From assembly GCA_022823765.1 (NCBI GenBank), contig JAJEHK010000019.1, forward strand, positions 1-35,168: 35,168 nucleotides of DNA. Reading direction: 5' to 3'. Numbering within the stretch: position 1 is the stretch's first letter; every line of letters starts with the position of its first letter. A model generated the notes under the pieces. That model was not told where the DNA came from and did no database searches. It saw only the letters and a list, made by a program, of their open reading frames with translations. Both the position numbers and the translations under genes were made by a program. This document shows, one piece after another, positions 16,696 to 26,361 of this stretch. Source of the DNA: Alphaproteobacteria bacterium. Lineage in GTDB: Bacteria > Pseudomonadota > Alphaproteobacteria > SP197.

Positions 16696-17808
16696 TCAGC
16701 CACCCCTGCCGCGCAGCAGCGCCGCACGCACCGCGGGAACAAACATGAACTCCAGCGCCCCGGCAAACAGGATCACCAGCCCCTGAATCACCACCACCAT
16801 GTCACGGGTGATACTGGGGATCTCGAACGAAAGTTCAGCCCCGCCCTGATACAGCGCACCGAACAGGAGCGAAGCGATCACGATGCCTACCGGATGACCC
16901 CGGCCCATCAGCGCCACCGCGATGCCGGCAAAGCCGTACCCGGCGGTGAACTCCAGCACCAGTCGATGCTGCACCCCCATCAACTCGTTGAGGCTCATGC
17001 AGCCGGCCAGGGCACCGGAGACCAGCATGGCAACGATGATCTGACGGGCTGGCGAGATACCGCCGTAGAGGGCCGCCGACTGACTGGCGCCCGCGGTCCT
17101 CAGGCGATAGCCGGCAGGGGTGTGCCACATGAATACCCACACGGCCCCGCAGCACAACAGCGCCAGGAGGAACGACAGGTTCAACGGAGAGGCCGCGATG
17201 TCGATGCCTATCGCGCCCAACGCCTCGTGCATCAGCGGAAGTCGCGCGTGCGGGGCGAAGTCCCTGCTCTCGGGCTCCATGGAGCCGGGCCGGGACATGA
17301 CGTTGACCAGCAGGTAGGCCATCACCGCAGCGGCGATGAAATTGAACATGATGGTGGTGATGACGATGTGGCTGCCCCGGTACGCCTGCAGCCACGCCGG
17401 CACGAAGGCCCAGGCCGCGCCGAAGAGCGCAGCGCCTGCGACGGCAGCGGGCGCGATCAGGGCGAAGGGCAGAAAATCCAGATACAGGCACACCAGCGCC
17501 ATGCCGAGTCCGCCGATGTAGGCCTGGCCCTCGCCTCCGATGTTGAACAGGCCGCAGTGAAAGGCGACGGCCACCGCAAGCCCGGTGAAGATGAAGTTGG
17601 TGGCGTAGAACAGCGTGTAGCCGATTGCCTCCTGGAAGCCGAAGGCTCCCCACACGAGCAGCCGTACCGCCTCCCACGGATTCTCGCCGATCAGCAACAC
17701 GATCAGGCCGGAAATCGCGAAGGCGGCCAGCAGGTTGAGCGCCGGCAGCAAACCCAGGACCGCCCAGCGGGGCAGACCGGCCGCCGGTCCCGTAGCCACG
17801 ACGCTCAC
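16696..17808 (-). CDS. BMP/nucleoside-type ABC transporter permease 1
   Basis: Inner-membrane permease of 370 residues, partner of the next gene in the heterodimeric channel. It begins at a GTG overlapping the ATPase stop (GTGA). The N-terminal cytoplasmic stretch is followed by LGLLPALNLLAAFAISGLIVLLIGENPWEAV. The family block FTGLAVAVAFHCGLFNIGGEGQAYIGGL is characteristic of YufP/NupP-like permeases. The coupling loop AGYRLRTAGASQSAALYGGI is also typical. Its length matches the usual first permease, which is longer than the second. Confidence 0.92.
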   Translation of the reverse strand: MSVVATGPAAGLPRWAVLGLLPALNLLAAFAISGLIVLLIGENPWEAVRLLVWGAFGFQEAIGYTLFYATNFIFTGLAVAVAFHCGLFNIGGEGQAYIGGLGMALVCLYLDFLPFALIAPAAVAGAALFGAAWAFVPAWLQAYRGSHIVITTIMFNFIAAAVMAYLLVNVMSRPGSMEPESRDFAPHARLPLMHEALGAIGIDIAASPLNLSFLLALLCCGAVWVFMWHTPAGYRLRTAGASQSAALYGGISPARQIIVAMLVSGALAGCMSLNELMGVQHRLVLEFTAGYGFAGIAVALMGRGHPVGIVIASLLFGALYQGGAELSFEIPSITRDMVVVIQGLVILFAGALEFMFVPAVRAALLRGRGG

Positions 17809-19376
17809 GGGGCGCCGCGCTCCCGACCCGCAGAGCCTGCACCGGCCATGAGCAATCCCAGCTCCCGCTCCGTGGCCCGGCCGGCCGGAAACTCGCCGGC
17901 AATGGCGCCGCCGAACATGACCAGAATGCGGTCCGAGAGCCCCATGATCTCGTCGAGTTCGGCGGAAACCAGCAGAACGGCCTTGCCCGCATCGCGCATG
18001 GCCACCAGCCGGTGATGGATGAACTCGATGGCGCCAATGTCGACCCCACGGGTCGGCTGCCCTACCAGAAGCACCAGCGGGTCACGCTCGAATTCCCGGG
18101 CCAGCACCAGTTTCTGCTGGTTGCCACCGGAAAACGCCGCGGTTATCCGGCGAGGATCGGCGGGGCGGACATCGAAGGCGTCCATCTTGCTCGCGGTGTC
18201 TCGCGAGATCGTGGCCCAGTCGAACAGCGCGACGCGGCGGTAGCGTGGATCGTCGTGATGGCCGAGGATTGCGGATTCCCGGGCTTCGAACGGCATGACA
18301 AGGCCCATGCGCCGACGATCCTCGGGAACGTGGGCGAGCCCGAGGTGGCGCCGGAGGCGGCTGCCGGCTCCGACCGGTTCGCCGGCAACAAGAATGCGTC
18401 CCCTGGCGACCGGCCGGAGCCCGGCCAGGGCCTCCAGCAACTCGCTCTGCCCGTTGCCCGCCACGCCGGCGATGCCGACGATCTCACCCGCCCGCACCGC
18501 GAACGAGACTTCGTGCACGCGTATGAGGCCACGGTCGTCGCACACTCGCAGATTCTCGACCGACAGCAAATCGCGTCCCGGCTTTGCCGCCCCCTTCTTG
18601 ACCTCTGACAACACACGCCGCCCGACCATCAACTCGGCGAGTTCGCCGACGGTGGTGGCAGAGGTATCGCGGTGGGCCACCATCCGGCCCTGGCGCATGA
18701 CCGAAATCCGGTCTGTCACCGCCATGATCTCGCGCAGCTTGTGGGTGATCAGAATGACCGTCTTTCCCTGCGCCTTGAGCCGGCGCAGGATACGGAAGAG
18801 GTGATCCGCCTCCTGCGGAGCGAGCGTGCCCGTGGGTTCGTCCAGGACGAGTATCTCGGCGCCCCGATAGAGTGCCTTCAGTATTTCCACCCGTTGCTGC
18901 AGGCCTACCGGCAGATCGCCGACCAGAGCGTCCGGAGGCACGTCCAGAGCATACTCGCGAGCCAGTTCCGACAGTTCACTGCGAGCCCGGTGTAAGCCCG
19001 ATGCAAGCAGCCGACCACCCTCGGCCCCCAGGATGACGTTCTCGACCACGGTGAAGGTGTCCACCAGCATGAAGTGCTGGTGGACCATGCCGATGCCGGC
19101 GGCGATTGCCTCCTCGCTGTTCCGGATGGCCGCAGGTCGCCCGGCGATGCGAATCTCTCCCCTGTCGGCCCTGTAGAAGCCATAGAGGATGCTCATCAGA
19201 GTGGACTTGCCGGCGCCGTTCTCGCCGACGATTCCGTGAATGGTGCCGGGGGCGACCGACAGGCTCACTTCCCGGTTGGCGTGAACGGTGCCGAACCGCT
19301 TGTCGATGCGGAGCAACTCGACCGCCGGCGCATCGGCTGTCGGCGGTGTGTTCCGCCGTGTCTCCGGGAAGGACAC
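17805..19376 (-). CDS. BMP/nucleoside-type ABC transporter, double ATP-binding protein
   Basis: Fused tandem ATPase of 523 residues, as in sugar and nucleoside importers of the RbsA/NupO type. The first domain has Walker [10 protein letters not shown], a divergent signature [16 protein letters not shown] and Walker [16 protein letters not shown]. The second domain has the degenerate loop [14 protein letters not shown], the signature [16 protein letters not shown] and a Walker-B-like [12 protein letters not shown] in which the usual acid is altered, as is normal for the second half of this family. The GTG at 19376 starts 5 bases after the binding-protein stop. The stop overlaps the first permease gene. 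Confidence 0.93.
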   Translation of the reverse strand: MSFPETRRNTPPTADAPAVELLRIDKRFGTVHANREVSLSVAPGTIHGIVGENGAGKSTLMSILYGFYRADRGEIRIAGRPAAIRNSEEAIAAGIGMVHQHFMLVDTFTVVENVILGAEGGRLLASGLHRARSELSELAREYALDVPPDALVGDLPVGLQQRVEILKALYRGAEILVLDEPTGTLAPQEADHLFRILRRLKAQGKTVILITHKLREIMAVTDRISVMRQGRMVAHRDTSATTVGELAELMVGRRVLSEVKKGAAKPGRDLLSVENLRVCDDRGLIRVHEVSFAVRAGEIVGIAGVAGNGQSELLEALAGLRPVARGRILVAGEPVGAGSRLRRHLGLAHVPEDRRRMGLVMPFEARESAILGHHDDPRYRRVALFDWATISRDTASKMDAFDVRPADPRRITAAFSGGNQQKLVLAREFERDPLVLLVGQPTRGVDIGAIEFIHHRLVAMRDAGKAVLLVSAELDEIMGLSDRILVMFGGAIAGEFPAGRATERELGLLMAGAGSAGRERGAP

Positions 19377-19381
19377 CGTCG

Positions 19382-20377
19382 TTACTTTGCGGGACAGTCG
19401 CCCTCGGTCACGTAGTCGTGAACCTTGATCTCGCCGGAAACGATCTGCCTTGCGGCCTCGTTAGCCGCGGCCTTCATGGCTGGAGTCACCAAAGCCTCGT
19501 TGTGCGCATCGAGTGACCAGCCGACACCGTTCTCCTTCAGTCCGAGGACGCGCACGCCGGAGCGCCACTCATCCCGTCGCGCGGAATCGAAGACATCGTA
19601 GGCCGCCACATCGACCCGCTTCAGCATGGAGGTGAGCACGTGCCCGGGGTGAAGGTGGTTCTGGTTGGAATCGACGCCGATGGCGAGCCGGTCCGCGTCC
19701 GCTGCCGCCTGGAGCACCCCGAGCCCCGTACTGCCGGCGGCGTGGTAGACCACCCTGGCGCCGCGGTCGAACTGGGACTTGGCGAGTTCGCCACCCTTCA
19801 CCGGATCATTCCAGGCCGCACCGGTGGTGCCGGTCATGTTCTGGAACACCCGAACGTCGGGTCTGGCGTGGCGGGCGCCCAGCACGTAGCCGCACGCGAA
19901 CCGGCGGATCAGCGGCACATCCATCCCGCCGACAAATCCGATGCTGTCACCGTCTGCCGCCATCGCGGCCAGGATGCCGACGATGAACGAACCCTCGTGC
20001 TCCTTGAACACGATGGATTGCACGTTGGGCTGGTCGACCACCGCATCGATGATCGCAAACCGGGTGTCAGGGAACTCGGGCGCCACGTTGTCCAGCGCCG
20101 ACGCGTACAGGAAGCCCACAGCAAGGATGGGATCCAGGCCGCGGCGGGCGAAATTGCGCAGCGCCTGCACCCGCTGGGAATCGGTCTGCACCTCGAACTC
20201 CCGGAAGTCGATCCCGGTATCGGCCCTGAACTTCGCAGCGCCATCGTAGACCCCCTCGTTGAAGGACTTGTCGAACTTGCCGCCGACGTCGTAGACGACC
20301 GCGGGCTCGATGTCGCCCGCAGTGGCGACACTCGAGGCCATGAGGGCCGCGAATGCGGCGAGGCACAGGCGTTTCAT
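19382..20377 (-). CDS. BMP family substrate-binding protein (PnrA/Med-like)
   Basis: Periplasmic binding protein of 331 residues that heads the operon. The signal peptide MKRLCLAAFAALMASSVATA has a Sec AxA-type cleavage site and no lipobox Cys. The mature start GDIEPAVVYDVGGKFDKSFNEGVYDGAAKF is the typical BMP pattern (D-x-G-x-x-D-x-SFN). The motif GVDSNQNHLHPGHVLTSMLKRVDVA also fits PnrA-like nucleoside receptors. The ATG at 20377 was chosen for the clean signal peptide and the upstream AGGGAG; an in-frame opening to 20410 adds a polar extension. A purine or other nucleoside ligand is likely from family knowledge but not proven. Confidence 0.92.
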   Translation of the reverse strand: MKRLCLAAFAALMASSVATAGDIEPAVVYDVGGKFDKSFNEGVYDGAAKFRADTGIDFREFEVQTDSQRVQALRNFARRGLDPILAVGFLYASALDNVAPEFPDTRFAIIDAVVDQPNVQSIVFKEHEGSFIVGILAAMAADGDSIGFVGGMDVPLIRRFACGYVLGARHARPDVRVFQNMTGTTGAAWNDPVKGGELAKSQFDRGARVVYHAAGSTGLGVLQAAADADRLAIGVDSNQNHLHPGHVLTSMLKRVDVAAYDVFDSARRDEWRSGVRVLGLKENGVGWSLDAHNEALVTPAMKAAANEAARQIVSGEIKVHDYVTEGDCPAK

Positions 20378-20635
20378 GCGCGTGGCTCCCTTGCTTGGAT
20401 TCGAACGCATAGGTTCGGGGAATCATACCCGGAAGGACCGCAAGTGCATTGAAAAACACCGGCCCGCCAAACGGCTCCCGGGCAAATGCACAGCGGCAGC
20501 TGTTCGCCATCGCGTGCATGTTGCCAAAGTCGATGGAGTCCATCATGTCGGGTGGCAGGCCGTCCTCGCACGTCACCGCGCGAGTCCTCAGCGATCGTAC
20601 TTGTCGTGGCGCGTCTCAGTCCCGACAATGGAGCG

Positions 20636-21082
20636 ATGTCGGATGCAGTCCAGTCGGACCACGGAGCCACCCCCTTCGGGGGCGATCCTCTCGCGCGGCT
20701 TCGCGCCCAGATTCTGATCCGCTGGAGCGCGTTTCCGGAGGCGCGAAGCAGCGAACTCGACGCTCTGCTCGCCGATGCCCTGGAACGAGCAGAGGCGGCC
20801 GTGCCCGAAGTGCTGACGGTGATGGACCCGGCGAGCCGCCCTCAGCGGCTGCGGCTCGCCACCGTGGTGGAGGCAGCGGACCTCGACAGCTTCTACCACA
20901 ACGAATGGGCCGAACTCGCAATTTCCCACGACGGCAGGCTCTTTCTCGTCTACCGCAGGCGCGACGGCGGCGACTACGCGGTCACGTGGTCGCAGGCGAC
21001 CACGGTTCCCGTACCGGTCATGCAGAGACTCCCCGACGTGCTCGCGACCGCAATGCTGGAAAGCGACGGCACGGGGAACTGA
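20636..21082 (+). CDS. Unrecognised protein at the head of the NfeD/FloA cluster
   Basis: Predicted soluble protein of 148 residues from the ATG at 20636 (GGAG lies only 2 bases before it, so the exact start is uncertain). I do not recognise the family. The N-terminal half is helical and acidic (DPLARLRAQILIRW to SELDALLADALERAEAAVPEVL). The second half looks like alternating strands with a tyrosine-rich patch (ADLDSFYHNEWAELAISH and RLFLVYRRRD). There is no signal peptide, membrane segment or metal-binding motif. The stop lies 4 bases before the long NfeD start, so the two are probably co-transcribed. Codon usage and gene order support it as real, but function is unknown. Confidence 0.65.
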   Translation: MSDAVQSDHGATPFGGDPLARLRAQILIRWSAFPEARSSELDALLADALERAEAAVPEVLTVMDPASRPQRLRLATVVEAADLDSFYHNEWAELAISHDGRLFLVYRRRDGGDYAVTWSQATTVPVPVMQRLPDVLATAMLESDGTGN

Positions 21083-21086
21083 CGGG

Positions 21087-22649
21087 ATGCGCCCCGATAT
21101 CCTGCGGCGCCTTGCGTCGTCGAGAGCATGGTTCTCCGGAGTGCGGCTTGCGGGCTGTATCCTGCTGATAGTGGGATGCGCCGCGCACGCCGAGGATCCG
21201 AGTTCCGCCTCCACGGACCACGGTATCGTCGGCTACATCGAGGTCGACGACGTCATAGACCGGTTCTCCGACCGCTACCTCGCCCGCGCCATTGAGCAGG
21301 CACAGGCGAAGGGCGTCGACACCCTGCTCGTGCGAATCGATACCGATGGCGGGGCGGTCCACTACGCGCGCTCCATGTTCAAGCGCATCCTCGATCTGGA
21401 GGCGGACGGAATCCGGACGATTGCCTTCATCGACTTCCGCGCGATCTCCGCCGGTGCGCTGATCGCATACGCCCACGAGGAGGTGTATCTCAGCGAGACC
21501 GCGTCCATCGGCGACATCGGTGTCGTGTTCCAGTCTTCTGAAGGGGAGATCAAGTACGCCCCGGAGAAGATCGAGACCGTGGTGCGCACCCTGCTCACCC
21601 AGGCGGCGGAGCAGCGCGGCTGGAACCGCGGGATGCTGCTCAAGATGACCGCACACAAGCAGTCGCTCTACCGGATCACCCCACCGGGCGGATCAGCGGA
21701 GTACGTCATCGAGGACGATCTCCCGGAGTTCCTCGCCGCTCATCCCGAGGTCGACCGAGACGATCCGAACCAGGTGATCGTCTACCGCGGCCCGGATCGC
21801 CTGCTCACGCTGACCGGCCTCGAGGCGGTGGCGTTCGGCATGGCGACCGGCAACGTTGCCGATCTCGACGCGATGCACGAGCGCCTCGGCGTCACCGGGG
21901 ACGATGTCGTGGATCTCTCGCCGCGCGGAATCGAGCGTGCAGCCTGGGCACTGTCGCGGTTCGCGCCGATCCTGGCAGGGCTCGCCGTGCTCTTCCTGCT
22001 GTTCGAACTGAAGACACCGGGGGTCGGACTGTGGGTAGCACTCGCCGCCCTGCTCGGTACGGGGTTCCTGCTTGCCCAGTACTCCCTCGACCTCATCGAG
22101 AACGTCGAACTGTTGCTGATCGTGATCGGCATCGGCCTCATCGCCGCCGAAATGTACACGATGGTGGGTGGCGGGCTGCTCGGAACACTCGGGGGCGCGG
22201 CCGGACTGACCGGTCTCGTGCTTGCGTTCCTCCCGAACGAGCTGACATTCGATTTCGAGGACCCGGTCTTCGTCGATGCGCTGACCGACGCCGGGTTCAA
22301 CGGCGCGACCGCAGTGGGCATCGTGTTGGTCGGCGCCCTGCTCATCATTCGATACCTTCCGCGCAGCGCAGTACTGCGCCGGCGCCTCGCGGTGACAGGC
22401 GAAGTGACCGCGACCAGCGCAGGCCCGCTCGAGGCCCGTGCCGGCGAGCTGATGGGCAGGCGTGGCAAGGCGGCCGAGGCGCTGCACCCGGGCGGAACGG
22501 TGCGGCTCGGCAAGGAGTCAATTCGTGCGCGGGCCGAGCACGGAGCCTACGTCCCGGCGGGGGCGGCGGTGGAGGTGGTGTCGGTCGAGTTCGGCGAGGT
22601 GGTGGTGCGATCGGTGACCGGCGGCAGCGAGGAGACCGGGAGTGGATAG
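21087..22649 (+). CDS. nfeD: Long-form NfeD: ClpP-class membrane serine protease-like protein
   Basis: A 520-residue membrane protein of the NfeD1b type, with three parts. After a signal-anchor (residues about 18-35) comes a periplasmic ClpP-like protease domain, with IDTDGGAVHYARSMF as an oxyanion-like segment, Ser 121 in FRAISAGALIAYAH as the likely nucleophile, and a lysine about 40 residues on (Lys 161) as candidate general base. About five hydrophobic segments follow (residues about 285-430). The C-terminal OB-fold NfeD domain ends the protein (GEVTATSAGPLEARAGELMGRRG). The archaeal homologue PH1510 cleaves a stomatin, and FloA encoded two genes on is stomatin/flotillin-like. The stop overlaps the GTG of the short NfeD gene. 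Confidence 0.92.
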   Translation: MRPDILRRLASSRAWFSGVRLAGCILLIVGCAAHAEDPSSASTDHGIVGYIEVDDVIDRFSDRYLARAIEQAQAKGVDTLLVRIDTDGGAVHYARSMFKRILDLEADGIRTIAFIDFRAISAGALIAYAHEEVYLSETASIGDIGVVFQSSEGEIKYAPEKIETVVRTLLTQAAEQRGWNRGMLLKMTAHKQSLYRITPPGGSAEYVIEDDLPEFLAAHPEVDRDDPNQVIVYRGPDRLLTLTGLEAVAFGMATGNVADLDAMHERLGVTGDDVVDLSPRGIERAAWALSRFAPILAGLAVLFLLFELKTPGVGLWVALAALLGTGFLLAQYSLDLIENVELLLIVIGIGLIAAEMYTMVGGGLLGTLGGAAGLTGLVLAFLPNELTFDFEDPVFVDALTDAGFNGATAVGIVLVGALLIIRYLPRSAVLRRRLAVTGEVTATSAGPLEARAGELMGRRGKAAEALHPGGTVRLGKESIRARAEHGAYVPAGAAVEVVSVEFGEVVVRSVTGGSEETGSG

Positions 22650-23184
22650 CATCGCCCTCTTGGCTGCGGTCGAAGTCGACTGGCCGGTCCTCGCCCTCTC
22701 GCTCGGACTGCTCATCCTCGCCGTCGCCTTGCTGATCCTTGAGATCTTCGTCGTTTCGTTCGGGATACTGACCGTAGCCTCAGTCGCATCGGCTGTGGCC
22801 GCGATCCACTATGCGTTCACCGCCTCGGATGTGGCCGGCTGGGCAATGACGGTGGCCGTCCCCGTCCTTGCGGTGGTGCTCGGGCGCTGGGGTCTCGCAC
22901 GTATTCGTGCCTCGCGCCGGCTGGTGCCGAAGAGCGAGATCACGGCCGAAGCGGGCTATCATCACCACGCCGAAGAGGTCGGTGTGTATCCCGGCGCCGA
23001 AGGCGTTATGGTGACTCGGGCTCGGCCTTCCGGACGGGCACGTTTCATCGGCGGGGAGTGCGACGTGCAGGTGCAGAGCGGCAGCCTGGGACGCGGCGAG
23101 AAAGTCGTGGTGCTGCGCATCGACGGTCCCATCGTGTTCGTCACACCGGCAGCGGACAGAGAATCACACGACGTCACGTCGTGA
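22642..23184 (+). CDS. Short NfeD family membrane protein
   Basis: A 180-residue protein with three closely spaced hydrophobic helices (residues about 14-80) followed by a soluble OB-fold domain. The OB segment has the NfeD pattern: [35 protein letters not shown], then [18 protein letters not shown]. It lacks the protease domain, as short NfeD proteins do. It starts at a GTG inside the end of the long nfeD gene, with GAGGAG just upstream, indicating coupled translation. A short NfeD encoded next to a flotillin usually acts as its membrane partner. Confidence 0.9.
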   Translation: MDSIALLAAVEVDWPVLALSLGLLILAVALLILEIFVVSFGILTVASVASAVAAIHYAFTASDVAGWAMTVAVPVLAVVLGRWGLARIRASRRLVPKSEITAEAGYHHHAEEVGVYPGAEGVMVTRARPSGRARFIGGECDVQVQSGSLGRGEKVVVLRIDGPIVFVTPAADRESHDVTS

Positions 23185-23203
23185 CCTGAGGAGGCAGGAA
23201 GCC

Positions 23204-24217
23204 ATGTCTTTCGATTTGAATCTCGTATTCGTGATCGTCATTGCCCTCTTGGCCATCGTGTTCTTCGCGTTTATCTGGAGCGCATTCTGGCTGTGGTGGC
23301 AGTCGATTCTCTCCAACGCACCGGTGAGCCTGCTCCAGATCATCTTCATGCGCTTCCGCAAGGTGAAACCGTCGGTCATCGTGACGGTGCGGATCACCGC
23401 GAAGAAGGCGGGCATCAACCTCTCCGGCGACCAGCTCGAAGCGCACTACCTCGCGGGCGGCAACGTCGCGCGCGTGGTGCAGGCTCTCATCTCGGCGCAC
23501 AAGGCCAACATCACGCTCGACTACGATCGCGCCTGCGCGATCGATCTGGCCGGGCGCGACGTGCAGGAGGCGGTCGGCACCTCGGTCAACCCCAAGGTCA
23601 TCGACGTGCCCTCGGGGCAGATGGCGCGCAACACTATTGACGGCATCGCCGGCGACGGCATCCAGCTCAAGGTCAAGGCACGGGTCACGGTGCGCACCAA
23701 CCTTGACCGCCTGGTCGGCGGCGCGACCGAGGAGACCATCGTCGCCCGGGTCGGCGAGGGCATCGTCACCACAATCGGCTCGTCGGAGAACCACATGTCG
23801 GTGCTGGAGAACCCCGACCGCATCTCCAAGGTGGTGCTGGAGCGCGGTCTCGATTCAGGCACCGCATTCGAGATTCTCTCGATCGACATCGCGGACATCG
23901 ATGTCGGCGACAACATCGGGGCACGCCTGAAGATCGACCAGGCGGAGGCCGAGAAGCAGGTGGCGCAGGCCCAGGCCGAGCGGCAGCGTGCACTCGCCGT
24001 CGCGCGGGAGCAGGAGATGGTCGCGCTGGTGCAGGAGAACCGCGCCAAGGTGGTCCTCGCCGAGGCCGAGGTGCCCAAGGCGATGGCGGACGCATTCCGG
24101 GCCGGCAACCTCGGCGTGATGGACTACTACGGCATGCAGAACGTCATCTCGGACACCCGGATGCGAACGAGCATCGCTGGCAGCGGGGACGACGCAGCGC
24201 CCACGCAGGAGGCTTGA
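23204..24217 (+). CDS. floA: Flotillin-like protein FloA
   Basis: Scaffold protein of bacterial functional membrane microdomains. The 337-residue product starts with one hydrophobic hairpin or anchor (residues about 6-34). An SPFH/Band-7-like domain follows with the FloA blocks [33 protein letters not shown] and [23 protein letters not shown] long Ala/Glu-rich coiled coil (about 248-300, with repeated EAE and QAQAE heptads) precedes the tail. Length and layout match FloA (YqfA) rather than eukaryotic-type FloT. A strong GAGGAGG precedes the ATG. It is encoded between the short NfeD and an unknown basic protein. Confidence 0.94.
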   Translation: MSFDLNLVFVIVIALLAIVFFAFIWSAFWLWWQSILSNAPVSLLQIIFMRFRKVKPSVIVTVRITAKKAGINLSGDQLEAHYLAGGNVARVVQALISAHKANITLDYDRACAIDLAGRDVQEAVGTSVNPKVIDVPSGQMARNTIDGIAGDGIQLKVKARVTVRTNLDRLVGGATEETIVARVGEGIVTTIGSSENHMSVLENPDRISKVVLERGLDSGTAFEILSIDIADIDVGDNIGARLKIDQAEAEKQVAQAQAERQRALAVAREQEMVALVQENRAKVVLAEAEVPKAMADAFRAGNLGVMDYYGMQNVISDTRMRTSIAGSGDDAAPTQEA

Positions 24218-24292
24218 CGCATGGAGACATTCGATCACCGGTCTGCGAATCGCCGACTGCAGGGGTGCATCGAAGGCCGGGAAGGTTGAGGC

Positions 24293-24763
24293 ATGGCGGG
24301 ACTGAAAGCGTTGTTCCGGCGGGTCGCCCAAGCCGTCGAGGAAGAGGTCGCCCGGCAGCGTGGCGACGACCCGAGGGCCCGTCCCGGGTACGGCACCTAC
24401 CACGACAGGGAGCAACCGCAACCGGATGCGCTTTGGGAGCCGGAGAGGGAAACAGTGCATACACCGCCACGGGCGTGGAGGGCGAAGACGGCGCGAAGCC
24501 CCTGGAGCCGCGAGCAATCGGAAAATCCGGCGCCGACGGGTGCGATGCGACGGGCGCCCGAGACGCACGGCGCGCAAACCACCGATCGCTCGCCCTGGGA
24601 CACGGTCGGGTCACGAACGACACAGCCCTACGCTCTTGGGGGCCCCACCCACGCGTTCCTGGCACGCATACGCGCACGCCTGGACACTCCGGATGCACTG
24701 CGCGAGGCGTTCGTGATCAGGGAGATCCTGGACCGGCCGCTGGCGCGGCGGCGCGCGAGGTAA
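24293..24763 (+). CDS. Unrecognised basic protein at the end of the NfeD/FloA cluster
   Basis: A 156-residue, arginine- and proline-rich protein from an ATG preceded by GAGG. It has a short amphipathic N-terminal helix (MAGLKALFRRVAQAVEEEVARQ), a long probably disordered middle (about 25-115), and a compact C-terminal helix (FLARIRARLDTPDALREAFVIREILDRP). Conservation-like features at both ends with a low-complexity centre suggest a tethered adaptor. It has no membrane segment or catalytic motif. It follows floA by 75 bases and probably belongs to the same operon. The family is not recognised. Confidence 0.6.
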   Translation: MAGLKALFRRVAQAVEEEVARQRGDDPRARPGYGTYHDREQPQPDALWEPERETVHTPPRAWRAKTARSPWSREQSENPAPTGAMRRAPETHGAQTTDRSPWDTVGSRTTQPYALGGPTHAFLARIRARLDTPDALREAFVIREILDRPLARRRAR

Positions 24764-24815
24764 CCCGGACTCACACGCCCATGGGGCCGATCTGAGGGCT
24801 GAAGTCCGTTGCAAC

Positions 24816-24845
24816 CGGGTGATCTTGCCCGGACTGCATCACCCG
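24816..24845. terminator. Inverted repeat between convergent FloA cluster and purD
   Basis: CGGGTGAT (24816-24823) and ATCACCCG (24838-24845) are perfect 8-base arms with a 14-base loop. The loop can form an alternative pairing (CCGGG with CCCGG). It sits about 50 bases after the stop of the last + strand gene and 140 bases before the purD stop, a natural place for a shared terminator. No T-run is present. Confidence 0.4.
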
Positions 24846-24984
24846 AACTGTGTGCGGGCGTTGACCGCTGGTGGCGTCAGGTCACGAGCCTGCAGACCTA
24901 TCAGGCGGGTATCTTCGTCCCGGTAACGTAGAACGGCGGCCCATTGGTCACCAGGAGGCGCTGCGTCTTGCACGCATGTGGCGG

Positions 24985-26256
24985 CTATCGGTGTGCGAGG
25001 CCCCTGAGACCGATGTCATGGCGGCAGAATCCTTCCGGCCAGTCGATCCTGTCGACAATGCGATAGGCTCGGTCGCGGGCCTCGGCGAGGGAAGCGCCGC
25101 ACGCCGTCACGCCCAGCACGCGACCGCCCGCCGACACCCAGCCATCGGCCTTTCGCGCCGTGCCGGCATGAAGGATCACGCCGTCCTCGCCCGCCGCCTC
25201 ATCGAGCCGGCGAATGGGTGTGGCCTTGGGATAGGTTCCCGGATAGCCCCGTGTCGCCATCACCACTGTCAGCGCCGACTCCCGGCGCCAGCTGAGGCTC
25301 ATGCTGTCGAGTGTGCCATCGCGGGTCGCCAGCAGTGCCGGTACCAGATCGTCCTCGAGGCGGGCCAGCAGGACCTGGCATTCCGGATCGCCGAAGCGGA
25401 CGTTGTACTCGAGGAGTCTGGGACCGTCCGAGGTGATCATCAATCCGGCATAGAGGACACCGCGAAACGGCGTGCCGCGCCGCCTCATGGCGGCGATGGT
25501 CGGGCGGATGATGTCGTCGAGGATCCGTGCCTCGATTTCGGGGGTGACCACCGGTGCCGGCGAATAGCATCCCATGCCCCCGGTATTGGGACCGGTGTCG
25601 CCGTCGCCGACCCGCTTGTGATCCTGGGCCGTGGCCAATGGCAGGACCGATGTGCCGTCCACCAGCACGTGATAGCTCGCCTCTTCGCCATCGAGGAACT
25701 CCTCGATGACCACGGAAGAACCGGCGTCGCCGAAGACGCGTTCGGCCAGCGCCTCGTCGACGGCGCGACAGGCCTCGGCCACTGTGGACGCGACCGTCAC
25801 GCCCTTGCCGCCGGTCAGTCCGTCCGCCTTGACGACAATGGGCGCCCCGGTCGTGGCAATCCAGGCCCTCGCTTCCTCGGCATCATCGAAGCGCCGCCAG
25901 CGGGCCGTGGGCACGCCGGCAGCATCCGCAATCTCCTTCATCAGAGACTTTGACGCCTCCAGCCTGGAGGCGGCGGCATCAGGGCCGATGCAGGCAATGC
26001 CCTCACCCTCCATGGCGTCGACAATCCCGGCGACCAGGGCGGCTTCGGGACCGGGCACAACCAGATGGATGGTGTTCGACCGGGCCCAGCTGACGAGACC
26101 GGCGACGTCGTCAGCCGGGATGCCGACCGGTTCGGCATCGTTCGCGATTCCGGCATTGCCTGGAGCGCAGAAGAGCGCCGTGACAAGCGGAGACGTGGCG
26201 ACGGCCTTCACCAGCGCATGCTCCCGGCCGCCACCGCCAATGACGAGAACCCTCAT
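24985..26256 (-). CDS. purD: Phosphoribosylamine--glycine ligase (GAR synthetase)
   Basis: Second step of de novo purine synthesis: ATP-dependent ligation of glycine to phosphoribosylamine in the cytoplasm. The 423-residue product starts MRVLVIGGGGREHALVKAVA, the GARS N-domain signature. ATP-grasp blocks follow: SKSLMKEIADAAGVPTA, APIVVKADGLTGGKGVTVA, EEFLDGEEASYHVLVDG, the AQDHKRVGDGDTGPNTGGMG segment characteristic of PurD, and LEYNVRFGDPECQVLL. The ATG at 26256 fits the family N-terminus; a GTG at 26286 would sit directly on AGGAG with no spacer. It is divergent from xseA. Confidence 0.97.
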   Translation of the reverse strand: MRVLVIGGGGREHALVKAVATSPLVTALFCAPGNAGIANDAEPVGIPADDVAGLVSWARSNTIHLVVPGPEAALVAGIVDAMEGEGIACIGPDAAASRLEASKSLMKEIADAAGVPTARWRRFDDAEEARAWIATTGAPIVVKADGLTGGKGVTVASTVAEACRAVDEALAERVFGDAGSSVVIEEFLDGEEASYHVLVDGTSVLPLATAQDHKRVGDGDTGPNTGGMGCYSPAPVVTPEIEARILDDIIRPTIAAMRRRGTPFRGVLYAGLMITSDGPRLLEYNVRFGDPECQVLLARLEDDLVPALLATRDGTLDSMSLSWRRESALTVVMATRGYPGTYPKATPIRRLDEAAGEDGVILHAGTARKADGWVSAGGRVLGVTACGASLAEARDRAYRIVDRIDWPEGFCRHDIGLRGLAHR

Positions 26257-26361
26257 GGAAAAACGGGATTCCTGGCGGAGGAACACCTCCTGGTGGCTCT
26301 CGCCATGTGCGTTCTCCCCTGCGGCTGGCCCACCGGTACCAGTCTTGTATCATGGCCCGCC

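Noticed and set aside
16474-18015. Long open frame (513 codons) on the + strand opposite the BMP permeases
   Set aside because: It is antisense to two clearly real membrane-protein genes, has a His/Gln/Arg-rich composition without domains, and no ribosome binding site. High GC makes such shadows common.
20390-20425. GATTCGAACGC, resembling a tRNA T-arm
   Set aside because: No matching acceptor, D-arm or anticodon stem is present around it on either strand.
26271-26295. GGAGG-AACA-CCTCC hairpin in the purD-xseA gap
   Set aside because: Only five base pairs. It includes a purine-rich stretch that would be a ribosome binding site for a GTG at 26286, but there is no spacer, so neither a regulatory role nor that start is supported.
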